NCBI GenBank assembly: GCA_002362595.1
Contig: DEUO01000006.1
Location: 1-17,329, forward strand
Source: Caryophanales bacterium UBA3260
GTDB lineage: Bacteria > Bacillota_I > Bacilli_A > RF39 > UBA660
DNA: 17,329 nt
Reading direction: 5' to 3'
The first letter of the stretch is position 1. Each line of letters starts with the position of its first letter. The position numbers and the translations under genes are program-made. This document shows, piece by piece, positions 9,045 through 16,530 of this stretch. The notes under the pieces are model-generated. The model had not been told where the DNA came from. It searched no databases and saw nothing but the letters and a program-made list of their open reading frames with translations.

Positions 9045-11145
9045 CTGTAATAGTTGTTTCATCTTCAGGTTTATCTGGTATAGTAGGTGTTCCTGGTATT
9101 TCAGGATTTGGTTTGTCCTTGTCCTTATCTTTGTCTTTGTCTTGATTTTCTTTATCTTTATCCTTATCTTTATCTTGATTCTCTTTATCTTTGTCTTTGT
9201 CCTTATCTTGATTTTCTTTATCTTTATCAGTTTTTTCGTTAGGATCTTCATCATCAGGTGTTTCTATATGACTTGTTCCTTTTCCGTCACTTACTTTGAA
9301 AGTCATTGAATTGATATTTTTGATAAGTGTTCCGATATGTTCTGATTGGTCAATAATTAATCCTTCGCTGGCACTATCTGTTACTTTTTCAAATGAACAA
9401 TGAATACCAACTTGTGAACACCATGAGTTTGCATTAAATTGGTTATCACCAACAAATGATTTTACTAATTGTAGTGTTGTACCACCTGTTAAACCTTTAC
9501 CAATAATTGGTGTAGTGTACTCTTCATTATATGATATGCTAAATGTTTTTATAGGTTTCGCGTTTGAATTTTCTAATCCTAAGTTTACTTTCATTGCTTT
9601 TGTAATTGCTTCTAATGATTCAGGATAGTAATCTAAAGCACTTGTAAACATATCTGAATTTGGTAACCATACTTGTAAATTTTTATATGATAATGATGTT
9701 TTTTTAATAGATAAAGCATTACTACTTGAATTGATTAACATGTTTTTACCTACATCATAGAATGATAATATTTGTTCTGGAGTCATATTTGTCTCGATAT
9801 TATTTGATACAGTATCTAAGACATTTTGGAAGTCTTTAATAGTTGATAATTCTTTCATTTTTTGAGCTATAGCAACTATAACGTCTTGTTGGTGTTGATT
9901 ACGTGCTATATCTGATGCCGCATATTGGTGACGATTACGTGCATATGCTAGAGCTTGTTCACCATTTAGATTTTGAACTCCTGATTTAATATAAATCATA
10001 TTTTTACCAAATTGTCTTTTAGAGTTTTGTTCACAAACTGTATTTACTCCACAATCAACACCACTATTTTTATTGAAATCTGGCTCTTCAACATTAACTG
10101 TTATACCGCCAAGTACTTCAACTAAATCAACTACTCCAGTAAAGTTAATTTTTACATAATAGTCAATGTCTATATCTGTTAATTGTTGAACTGTATTTAT
10201 TACGCAACTTGAACCATAAGCAGCAGATGAATTAATTTTTGCATATCGGTTATGATTACATGCAATTGGTACATATAAGTCACGAGGAATAGAGAACATA
10301 GTTGTTGTTAGGTTTGCTGGATTAAATGTAACAAGGATTAAAGTATCTCCATTAAATGCTTGGTTTTTGTTTAGACCATTAAGAGTAGAATCTACACCCA
10401 TTACAAGGATACTAAATGGTTCTGTTAATTTCTTGGTAGGTTTAGTTTTTAAAACTACAGTATCTTGATTTTCTCTTTCTTCACTATATTCAAATATTAC
10501 TTTTACTTTTTGATCTATTGGAAGATTTGCTTCTCCTTCTTTAGGAGTTTCAAATACTTCGTTAGAAAAATTTATGGCGTAGTTACTTGATACGAAGCAA
10601 GCACCAATTTTTCCTTTATAAAGGTCTGATATCATAGAATGATAATCTTCATATGTTTGAATTTTATTAGATAAATTTTTTTCTTCTATAAGTTTTTTTG
10701 CTAGAATATTTCCTTCTATATCATCTTCTGCTTCAATCATACCAATAGTAAGACCATCAGAGAAGACTGTTTCTTTTAAAGTTATTAAATTAGAAGTATA
10801 TATAATCTTATTATTGTTTATTTTTTGTAGGATACCAAATTCTTTATTAATGAAATATGATATTCCACCAAAACCTATACTAAATATAAGAGTTATTAAT
10901 GTAATAAATATAAAAGTTTTAGTTTTTTTAGCTAACATGGTTATAAGTCCAGATAGAATGTATATTAATAGCCATAAGCCAAAGAAACCAATAATGATAT
11001 ATCTTATTAAGTTTTCAACATTTTTAAGTTTTAAGATACTAAAGACAAACAGACCATATGTAGCAATGTATATAATTATTGATAGAAAGAAGAATATTCT
11101 TTTTACGATATGTACTTTTTTAAGTTTACTTTTTAGTACTTTCAC
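9040..11145 (-). CDS. LCP-family (LytR-CpsA-Psr) cell-wall glycopolymer ligase with extra domains
   Basis: LCP enzymes move teichoic acid or capsule chains from undecaprenyl phosphate onto peptidoglycan, outside the membrane. Residues 15-100 hold three membrane helices, more than the usual one. Residues about 105-215 resemble a small substrate-binding-protein-like domain. The LCP domain follows (about 245-430), with Asp267, Pro287-Arg288-Asp289 and the YARNRH...DIARNQ segment (Arg403, Arg405, Asp412, Arg415). Residues about 545-622 look like a PASTA-type domain (EGLIIDQ...FKVSDGKG), then comes a Lys/Asp/Glu repeat tail with PNPEIPG. Six cysteines all lie in the exported part. The start is a GTG with AAGGGTG five bases upstream. 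A TTGTTA/TATAAT promoter precedes it. LCP is sure; the flanking domain names are inferred. Confidence 0.88.
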   Translation of the reverse strand: MKVLKSKLKKVHIVKRIFFFLSIIIYIATYGLFVFSILKLKNVENLIRYIIIGFFGLWLLIYILSGLITMLAKKTKTFIFITLITLIFSIGFGGISYFINKEFGILQKINNNKIIYTSNLITLKETVFSDGLTIGMIEAEDDIEGNILAKKLIEEKNLSNKIQTYEDYHSMISDLYKGKIGACFVSSNYAINFSNEVFETPKEGEANLPIDQKVKVIFEYSEERENQDTVVLKTKPTKKLTEPFSILVMGVDSTLNGLNKNQAFNGDTLILVTFNPANLTTTMFSIPRDLYVPIACNHNRYAKINSSAAYGSSCVINTVQQLTDIDIDYYVKINFTGVVDLVEVLGGITVNVEEPDFNKNSGVDCGVNTVCEQNSKRQFGKNMIYIKSGVQNLNGEQALAYARNRHQYAASDIARNQHQQDVIVAIAQKMKELSTIKDFQNVLDTVSNNIETNMTPEQILSFYDVGKNMLINSSSNALSIKKTSLSYKNLQVWLPNSDMFTSALDYYPESLEAITKAMKVNLGLENSNAKPIKTFSISYNEEYTTPIIGKGLTGGTTLQLVKSFVGDNQFNANSWCSQVGIHCSFEKVTDSASEGLIIDQSEHIGTLIKNINSMTFKVSDGKGTSHIETPDDEDPNEKTDKDKENQDKDKDKDKENQDKDKDKDKENQDKDKDKDKDKPNPEIPGTPTIPDKPEDETTITE
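9112..9228 (-). repeat. 33-bp in-frame tandem repeat in the LCP gene
   Basis: Three units of 33 bases encode 11 residues each (DKENQDKDKDK); the ENQ triplets fall at residues 644, 655 and 666. Units differ at synonymous positions, so they are not freshly copied, but the simple codon pattern should be prone to slippage. The encoded tail is a charged, flexible stalk outside the membrane. Confidence 0.9.
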
Positions 11146-11178
11146 AATATCACCCTTTTTGTTTAATTTCTGTCTTTA

Positions 11179-11207
11179 ATTATATCATAAATAAGGACTT
11201 GTAACAA
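11179..11207 (-). promoter_or_regulatory. Promoter of the LCP gene
   Basis: The minus strand has TTGTTA at 11207-11202 and TATAAT at 11184-11179 with a 17-base spacer, 33 bases before the GTG start. It is divergent from the hydrolase promoter, sharing a 175-base intergenic space. Confidence 0.7.
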
Positions 11208-11256
11208 ATGAGTAATTAAGAAAGATGTAACTTTACATTCCTATACATTAGTAGGG

Positions 11257-11299
11257 TTTATGTAAGGGTATAATTATGGTATAATTTTATTGGTATAAT
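11257..11299 (+). promoter_or_regulatory. Promoter region with three TATAAT boxes for the hydrolase/cohesin operon
   Basis: GGTATAAT occurs three times, with TATAAT at 11269, 11280 and 11294. The second has TTTATG at 11257-11262 as a -35 with a 17-base spacer and an extended TGG, so it is the best candidate. The first has no good -35 and the third only a weak one. Alternative start sites are possible. Confidence 0.6.
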
Positions 11300-11320
11300 G
11301 TAAATAAAGGAGGAGTAGTA

Positions 11321-13381
11321 ATGAAAAAAACATTGATAATTTTTCTAAAATTGTTATTAGTAGTTTTATTTATTACTGGATTTTCTTTATTATCTTTTAA
11401 ATTGGAGGCAGTTAGTGCATCAGAAGTATTTCCTTTTAATGGAATTATTCACGCTGATGCAGCCGTTGTATATGGCGAGAATGTTAAGAATGGAGCTAAA
11501 GCAACTGAATTAGCTTATGGTACTAGAGTTAGAGTAAATAATTTAGTTAGTAATCAAATAAATAATTATTGTAAGAATGTATATGAAATAGAATATGATG
11601 GTAAAAAAGGTTATATTTGTAGTGGATTACTTACTAATATTGATATTAATATTAGTACTTCTGATATAGCAGGTATTGAAACTTATAAAAATTATTGTGA
11701 TGTTTTAAAGGGAAAAGGTTTTCCAGATAGTTATTGTCCTTATTTATATTATGTTCATAGTAAATATCCTTTATGGGAATTCAATCCAGATATGATAAAT
11801 CATACAATTGAAGAAGTTGCTTCTGAGGAACAGGGAAAAGTTGTTTTACAGACGTCTAATTCTAATTATTGGTCTAGTTCAAATCCTATAGAGGGAGATT
11901 ATTATTTTATTAAATCTAATGTTATTGCATCTTTTATGGATCCAAGAAATAGTATGTTTTTAGATGAAATATTTCAATATTTAGATTTAGCTAAATCAAA
12001 AGATATTGTTAATGATACTACTTTATTATCTATATCTGGTCAAAATGGTCATTTAGCAGGGTTCTTAGAAGATTTTAAGAAAGCTGGTTTAGAAAATAGT
12101 ATTAATCCAGTTCATGTTATGGCAAGAAGTGCTCAAGAAGGAGCTAATAAGAGTACTTATTCTGCAGTAAAAGGTACTTATACAACAGATAATGGTAAAA
12201 CTTCATCACAAGGTTTTTCGCTGGATAGTTATTATAACTTCTTTAACATAGGTTCTTATGCATCTGGTTATTATACAGGAACTGTTCAAAGAGGACTTGC
12301 TTATGCAGCAGGATTCTTAGCATCAGATGAGTGTATGACAATTAAAGAGGATGGAAAAGGATATTACGATGTTACAAAATGTGGGGAGTTAGAATATGGT
12401 AGACCATGGGATACTCCTGTAAAAGCAATATATGGTGGATCTGAGTTTTTAGCTAAAACATATGTAAATAAAGGACAGAATACAGTATATTTTCAAAAGT
12501 TTAATGTATCTAGTCTTTCCAATAGTATGTATACACATCAATATATGACAAATATATATGCTCCATCTTCTGAATCTAATAAAATGTATAATGCTTATAA
12601 TAAAGGCAGTTTGTTAAATTCTAAATTTTCATTTTTAATACCTGTATATAAAAATATGACAAATATACAACAACCTTTAGATAAGAGCGGGAATAATAAT
12701 TTAAGTATGATAAAAGTAGATGGAAAAAATATTACAGGATTTGATAAAGATGTTTTAGAGTATCAATATAATTTATTAACTAGTGCAGATTCTTTTAAAA
12801 TAGAAGGAATAGCAGAAGATTCTAGAGCTAAAGTAAGTGGTAATGGTACAATAAATTTTGTTAATGGCGTTGCTAAAGTACAGTTAATTGTAACTTCTGA
12901 AAGTAATGTTAAAAATACTTATACAGTTGTTGTTAATCAAGTAAAACCAGTTAATGAAATAAAAGTAAGTGATATTGTATCTAAGATGGGTGTTAAAATT
13001 AATGGAACAATAATGTATGGTATTGTACCAGGAACAAAGGTAGATACTTTAGTAAGAACAGTTACAACAAATAAAGGTACAGCAAGTGTTGTTGATGCTA
13101 AAGGAAGCCCTAAAAAGTCAGGATTAATTAGTACAGGAGATAAGATTACAATTAAAGGAAGTAAAGATTCTATTACTTATACTATTGCTGTTAGAGGAGA
13201 CATAAAAGGTGACGGTAAGATAAGTGTAGTTGACTTATTAAAGTGTCAAAAACATATATTAAATATAGATATTTTAAAAAATGAATTATTTTATGCTGCA
13301 GATACCAATTATGATGGTAAAATAAATGTAGTAGATTTATTAAAAATACAAAAGCATCTTTTGGGTATTGCTACTTTGTAG
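11321..13381 (+). CDS. Secreted dockerin-bearing N-acetylglucosaminidase-type peptidoglycan hydrolase
   Basis: A signal peptide (1 to about 34) is followed by an SH3-like domain (about 40-105) and a glucosaminidase domain (about 200-440). Family marks are MDPRN, ARSAQEG with Glu273 as likely catalytic acid, NFFNIG, and YGGSEFLA. A cadherin-like beta-sandwich follows (about 459-542), then an unnamed module (about 546-625) and a type I dockerin (626-684) with two calcium loops (Asp627/Asp631/Asp638 and Asp661/Asp665/Asp672), each followed by VVDLLK...QKH. The enzyme would cut glycan strands in the wall while the dockerin holds it to a cohesin partner. Cysteines come in close pairs (84/100, 126/139, 338/354). 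A strong AAAGGAGG site precedes the ATG. The next gene, 10 bases on, encodes a cohesin-like protein. Hydrolase type is by family likeness. Confidence 0.87.
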   Translation: MKKTLIIFLKLLLVVLFITGFSLLSFKLEAVSASEVFPFNGIIHADAAVVYGENVKNGAKATELAYGTRVRVNNLVSNQINNYCKNVYEIEYDGKKGYICSGLLTNIDINISTSDIAGIETYKNYCDVLKGKGFPDSYCPYLYYVHSKYPLWEFNPDMINHTIEEVASEEQGKVVLQTSNSNYWSSSNPIEGDYYFIKSNVIASFMDPRNSMFLDEIFQYLDLAKSKDIVNDTTLLSISGQNGHLAGFLEDFKKAGLENSINPVHVMARSAQEGANKSTYSAVKGTYTTDNGKTSSQGFSLDSYYNFFNIGSYASGYYTGTVQRGLAYAAGFLASDECMTIKEDGKGYYDVTKCGELEYGRPWDTPVKAIYGGSEFLAKTYVNKGQNTVYFQKFNVSSLSNSMYTHQYMTNIYAPSSESNKMYNAYNKGSLLNSKFSFLIPVYKNMTNIQQPLDKSGNNNLSMIKVDGKNITGFDKDVLEYQYNLLTSADSFKIEGIAEDSRAKVSGNGTINFVNGVAKVQLIVTSESNVKNTYTVVVNQVKPVNEIKVSDIVSKMGVKINGTIMYGIVPGTKVDTLVRTVTTNKGTASVVDAKGSPKKSGLISTGDKITIKGSKDSITYTIAVRGDIKGDGKISVVDLLKCQKHILNIDILKNELFYAADTNYDGKINVVDLLKIQKHLLGIATL

Positions 13382-13391
13382 GAGGTAAGTT

Positions 13392-15347
13392 ATGAAAAGA
13401 ATAAAAAGCTTATTGTTTGGATTAGTATTAGGAATAACAATGTTTGAGATTGCTAATGCATCAAGTATTAGTGTTGTATCTAATAAAACTAATGTTACAG
13501 TAGGAGATACTTTTAAAGTAACTGTAACTGTTAATAATGTTGGAACAGCAGCTGGTACGATTGGCGCTTGGGAGTATTGCCTTTCTTATAATGAGGCGAT
13601 GGTAACACTTACAGATGGTGCAGTTTGTGTTAATGATGGAGTAGTTAATTTAGTAAGTCCAACAAAAACTTATACATTTAAGGCAAAAGCTAGTGGTACA
13701 TCAGTAATTTCTTTAAAAAATGCAGCTGCTTTTGATACAATTACAGAAGAAAATACAAATCCTAGTGTTGGTGGAGTTACGATAAAGGCAAGAACACAAA
13801 GTGAAATACAAGCTAGTTATAGTACAAATGATTATCTTAAAGATTTAAGTGTAACTGATTATACAATTAGTCCTGCTTTTAATAAAAATACTTCAGAATA
13901 TAGCTTAGAAGTTGAAAATGAAGTAAGTACTATTAATATTAATGCAACAAAAGAAGATTCGTCAGCTAGAGTTAATGGTGTTGGTGAAAAAAATTTATTA
14001 GAAGGCAATAATAAATTTGAAATAGTTGTAACAGCTGAAAAAGGTAATAAAAGAACATATGTTATTAATGTTAATAGAAAAGAATTAAATCCAATAAAAA
14101 GAACATATAATAATGAAGAATATAGTGTTGTAAGAAAAGTTGAAGGTATAGAAGTTCCTTCTTATTATGGTGAGATTGCTATTACAATTGATGGAGAAGA
14201 AGTTCCGGCATGGAAAAGTGAAATAACTGGATATACATTAATAGCACTTAAAGATAATGAAGGAAATGTTAAATTCTTTAGTTATGATAATGATACAATA
14301 ATACCTTATGTACAGGTTAATGCTCCAGAAATAAATATTATAGTTATAGATAATGAAAATAAAATAAAAGGTTTTGATAAAGAAAAAGATGTTACTATAA
14401 ATAATAATACTATAAAAGGTTATGTTAATGAAAATAATGAAGATTATGTTTTAATATATGGTATGAATTCTACTAATGGAGAAAAAGCTTGGTATTTATA
14501 TGATACAAAAGAAAATACTTTTCAAAGATATAATGATAAGATGGAAGTTAAAAGTGATAAGAAAGAAAATAATTTATATTTCTTATTAACTATTGTGTTT
14601 GCGGGAATTAGTGGAATAGCTATTATTTTAATGATATTACTGATGAATAGTAATTCTAAGATAAGGAAGAAGAATGAAAAACTTATTGGTCTTATTGAAG
14701 AGAAGAAAGAAAAAAGAGAGCAAAAAATAGCTAATAGATTTGAGAGTTTTTCTGATTTAAAAGATGATGAATTAAAAGAATTAGAAGAAACAATAAGATT
14801 ACAAAGAGAAGCTAATAAAGAAGAAAATATTGATAGCGAAGAAGAAAATAAAGAAGAACCAGAAAAAGTTATTACTAATGTAGAAGAAGAAATAATTAAT
14901 AATATTGCTAAAGCTAATGATAAGTCTTTTGATGAGGATGATGAGGTTGTTTCTAATAATAATGAAGTACAAGAAGATAATGATGAAAAAGAAGATATAG
15001 AAGCAGAAGATATAGATATTGAAGATATTATGGAAAACAATGAATCTGATAATGTAAAGAAAGAAGAAACTAATACTGTTACATTTACACAAAAATTGAT
15101 AAGTGAACCTGTAAATCAATCAATGTCAAAAAGAGAACTTAGACGTTTAGAAAAAATGAAAAGACAAGAAGAAAAAGATGAGCTTAAAAAAATGCAAGAG
15201 GACTTTTTTAGGACAGAAGAACATCCAGTAATTGTGGATGAAAAAGAAGAAGTAGAAGATATTGAAAAAGTTAATGAACATAGTAATAATAATTATAGTA
15301 ATAATTATTCTAAGATGAATAAGAAGAATAAGAAAAAACGTAAATAA
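13392..15347 (+). CDS. Transmembrane cohesin-domain scaffold with charged cytoplasmic tail
   Basis: After a signal peptide (1 to about 23), residues about 25-133 look like a cohesin domain (VTVGDTFKVTVTVNN, then AWEYCLSYN, with Cys63/Cys79). A cadherin-like beta-sandwich follows (about 147-230), resembling the one in the hydrolase. Then come an unassigned ectodomain (about 240-390), one membrane helix (about 396-418), and a roughly 230-residue cytoplasmic tail, very rich in Glu/Lys/Asp/Asn. The tail has a basic, helical SKRELRRLEKMKRQEEK segment near 579 and ends KKNKKKRK. The AGGAGG site overlaps the stop of the hydrolase, so the two are coupled. The simplest reading is a membrane receptor for the dockerin of the hydrolase. 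The cohesin call is from pattern and neighbourhood, not an alignment; a plain Ig-like domain is the alternative. Confidence 0.8.
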   Translation: MKRIKSLLFGLVLGITMFEIANASSISVVSNKTNVTVGDTFKVTVTVNNVGTAAGTIGAWEYCLSYNEAMVTLTDGAVCVNDGVVNLVSPTKTYTFKAKASGTSVISLKNAAAFDTITEENTNPSVGGVTIKARTQSEIQASYSTNDYLKDLSVTDYTISPAFNKNTSEYSLEVENEVSTININATKEDSSARVNGVGEKNLLEGNNKFEIVVTAEKGNKRTYVINVNRKELNPIKRTYNNEEYSVVRKVEGIEVPSYYGEIAITIDGEEVPAWKSEITGYTLIALKDNEGNVKFFSYDNDTIIPYVQVNAPEINIIVIDNENKIKGFDKEKDVTINNNTIKGYVNENNEDYVLIYGMNSTNGEKAWYLYDTKENTFQRYNDKMEVKSDKKENNLYFLLTIVFAGISGIAIILMILLMNSNSKIRKKNEKLIGLIEEKKEKREQKIANRFESFSDLKDDELKELEETIRLQREANKEENIDSEEENKEEPEKVITNVEEEIINNIAKANDKSFDEDDEVVSNNNEVQEDNDEKEDIEAEDIDIEDIMENNESDNVKKEETNTVTFTQKLISEPVNQSMSKRELRRLEKMKRQEEKDELKKMQEDFFRTEEHPVIVDEKEEVEDIEKVNEHSNNNYSNNYSKMNKKNKKKRK

Positions 15348-15355
15348 TTATAAAG

Positions 15356-15380
15356 AGGAAGATATTTCTTCCTTTTTTTT
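15356..15380 (+). terminator. Terminator of the hydrolase/cohesin operon
   Basis: AGGAAGA (15356-15362) pairs with TCTTCCT (15367-15373) around a TATT loop and runs into eight T. It begins nine bases after the cohesin gene's stop codon. Confidence 0.9.
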
Positions 15381-15390
15381 GTAGTTCTAA

Positions 15391-15398
15391 GGTATAAT
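15391..15398 (+). promoter_or_regulatory. Possible -10 box for the TagO/WecA gene
   Basis: GGTATAAT lies here, the same core seen before the synthase and hydrolase genes, 17 bases before the ATG. No convincing -35 is visible because the terminator's T run occupies that place. Confidence 0.45.
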
Positions 15399-15414
15399 AG
15401 AAATAGGTGGTTTT

Positions 15415-16470
15415 ATGAATTTGACAGTTAATGGACACAATATAATTTTAATAGTGTTAGTTACTTTTTTAGCTAGTGCTTTGATTGTTCCACTTGTAAA
15501 GAAAATAGCAGAACATTGTGGTGCTATGGATTATCCAAACGAAAGAAAAGTGCATACTAAACCAATGCCTAGAATGGGCGGTTTAGCTATCTTTGGTGCT
15601 TTTTTGATAGGCTATATGTTATTTGCAAGAATGTCTAATCAAATGTTATCTATTCTAATAGGTAGTTTTCTTATAGTACTTATTGGAATATTTGATGATA
15701 TTAAACCTATAGGAGCTAAAATAAAGTTTTTATTTCAAATATTAGCAGGATGTATAATAGTTTTTTACGGAAATATAGTTCTAGATCATATAGATTTTTT
15801 AGGGTTAAATATTGATTTTCCAACACCATTGAATTATTTAGTTACAATACTATTTATTGTAGCAATAACTAATGCAATTAATTTAATAGATGGATTAGAT
15901 GGACTTGCTTCTGGAGTAGCTTCAATATATTTTGCGACGATTGCTATAATTGCATTTATATTAAATAAAATGCAAGGTCTAGATACAATATTATCTCTTA
16001 TTATGTTAGGATCTACATTAGGATTTCTATTACATAATTTTAATCCAGCTAAAATATTTATGGGTGATACTGGTAGTTTATTTTTAGGATTTATGATTAG
16101 TATAATAGCTTTATTAGGTTTTAAAGGAGCAACACTTACTACTTTAATTATTCCTATTGTAATACTTGCTATTCCAATATTTGATACATTACTTGCAATA
16201 TTTAGAAGATTACTTAAGGGAGAGAATATTGGAACGCCTGATAAAGATCATTTCCATCATCAATTATTAAAAATGAAATTTAGTGTAAGAGCAACAGTAC
16301 TTATTATATATGCTATAAATATATTATTTGCTTGTGTAACAATTTTCTTTGTATTAGGTGATCAAAAGATGGCAATGATGATTTATGTTTCTTTAATGAT
16401 ATTGTTATTGTTCTTAGTACTTAAAACAGATATATTATTTTTACATGATAAAAAAGGCAAAAAGCAGTAG
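15415..16470 (+). CDS. TagO/WecA-type undecaprenyl-phosphate N-acetylglucosamine-1-phosphate transferase
   Basis: This polytopic membrane enzyme would join GlcNAc-1-phosphate from UDP-GlcNAc to undecaprenyl phosphate, the first step of wall teichoic acid or related glycan synthesis. About ten or eleven hydrophobic segments span the 351 residues. Family motifs are clear: NERKVHTKPMPRMGG near 42-56, Asp94-Asp95 (FDDIKPIG), NAINLIDGLDGL (Asn156, Asp159, Asp162), FMGDTGS (Asp218) and the DHFHH loop (His279, His281, His282) typical of the WecA/TagO branch rather than MraY. The ribosome binding site is AGGTGG before the ATG. A terminator overlaps its 3' end. It lies directly before a glycosyltransferase gene, which suggests the start of a glycopolymer cluster. 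Whether the product is teichoic acid or another glycan cannot be told. Confidence 0.93.
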   Translation: MNLTVNGHNIILIVLVTFLASALIVPLVKKIAEHCGAMDYPNERKVHTKPMPRMGGLAIFGAFLIGYMLFARMSNQMLSILIGSFLIVLIGIFDDIKPIGAKIKFLFQILAGCIIVFYGNIVLDHIDFLGLNIDFPTPLNYLVTILFIVAITNAINLIDGLDGLASGVASIYFATIAIIAFILNKMQGLDTILSLIMLGSTLGFLLHNFNPAKIFMGDTGSLFLGFMISIIALLGFKGATLTTLIIPIVILAIPIFDTLLAIFRRLLKGENIGTPDKDHFHHQLLKMKFSVRATVLIIYAINILFACVTIFFVLGDQKMAMMIYVSLMILLLFLVLKTDILFLHDKKGKKQ

Positions 16471-16490
16471 TTATTTGCCTTTTTCTTTTT
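16451..16490 (+). terminator. Terminator overlapping the 3' end of the TagO/WecA gene
   Basis: AAAAAGGCAAA (16451-16461) and TTTGCCTTTTT (16474-16484) are perfect complements around a 12-base loop, followed by further T. The left arm is inside the coding region, encoding the Lys-rich last residues. Confidence 0.8.
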
Positions 16491-16530
16491 GTTTAATGGT
16501 ATTTATGATAAAATTAATGTAGGTGGTAAT

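Noticed and set aside
9012..9254. Open frame on the minus strand rich in Lys/Ile/Arg/Thr.
   Set aside because: It is an alternate frame of the Lys/Asp repeat of the LCP gene and has the low complexity expected of that.
10814..11179. Plus-strand open frame of 121 codons over the LCP start.
   Set aside because: It is antisense to the hydrophobic N-terminal part of the LCP protein and lacks a promoter or ribosome site.
14522..15119. Long open frames on the minus strand, Ser/Ile/Phe-rich.
   Set aside because: They lie antisense to the Glu/Lys-rich tail of the cohesin protein, where GAA/AAA codons read back as TTC/TTT. No ribosome binding site supports them.
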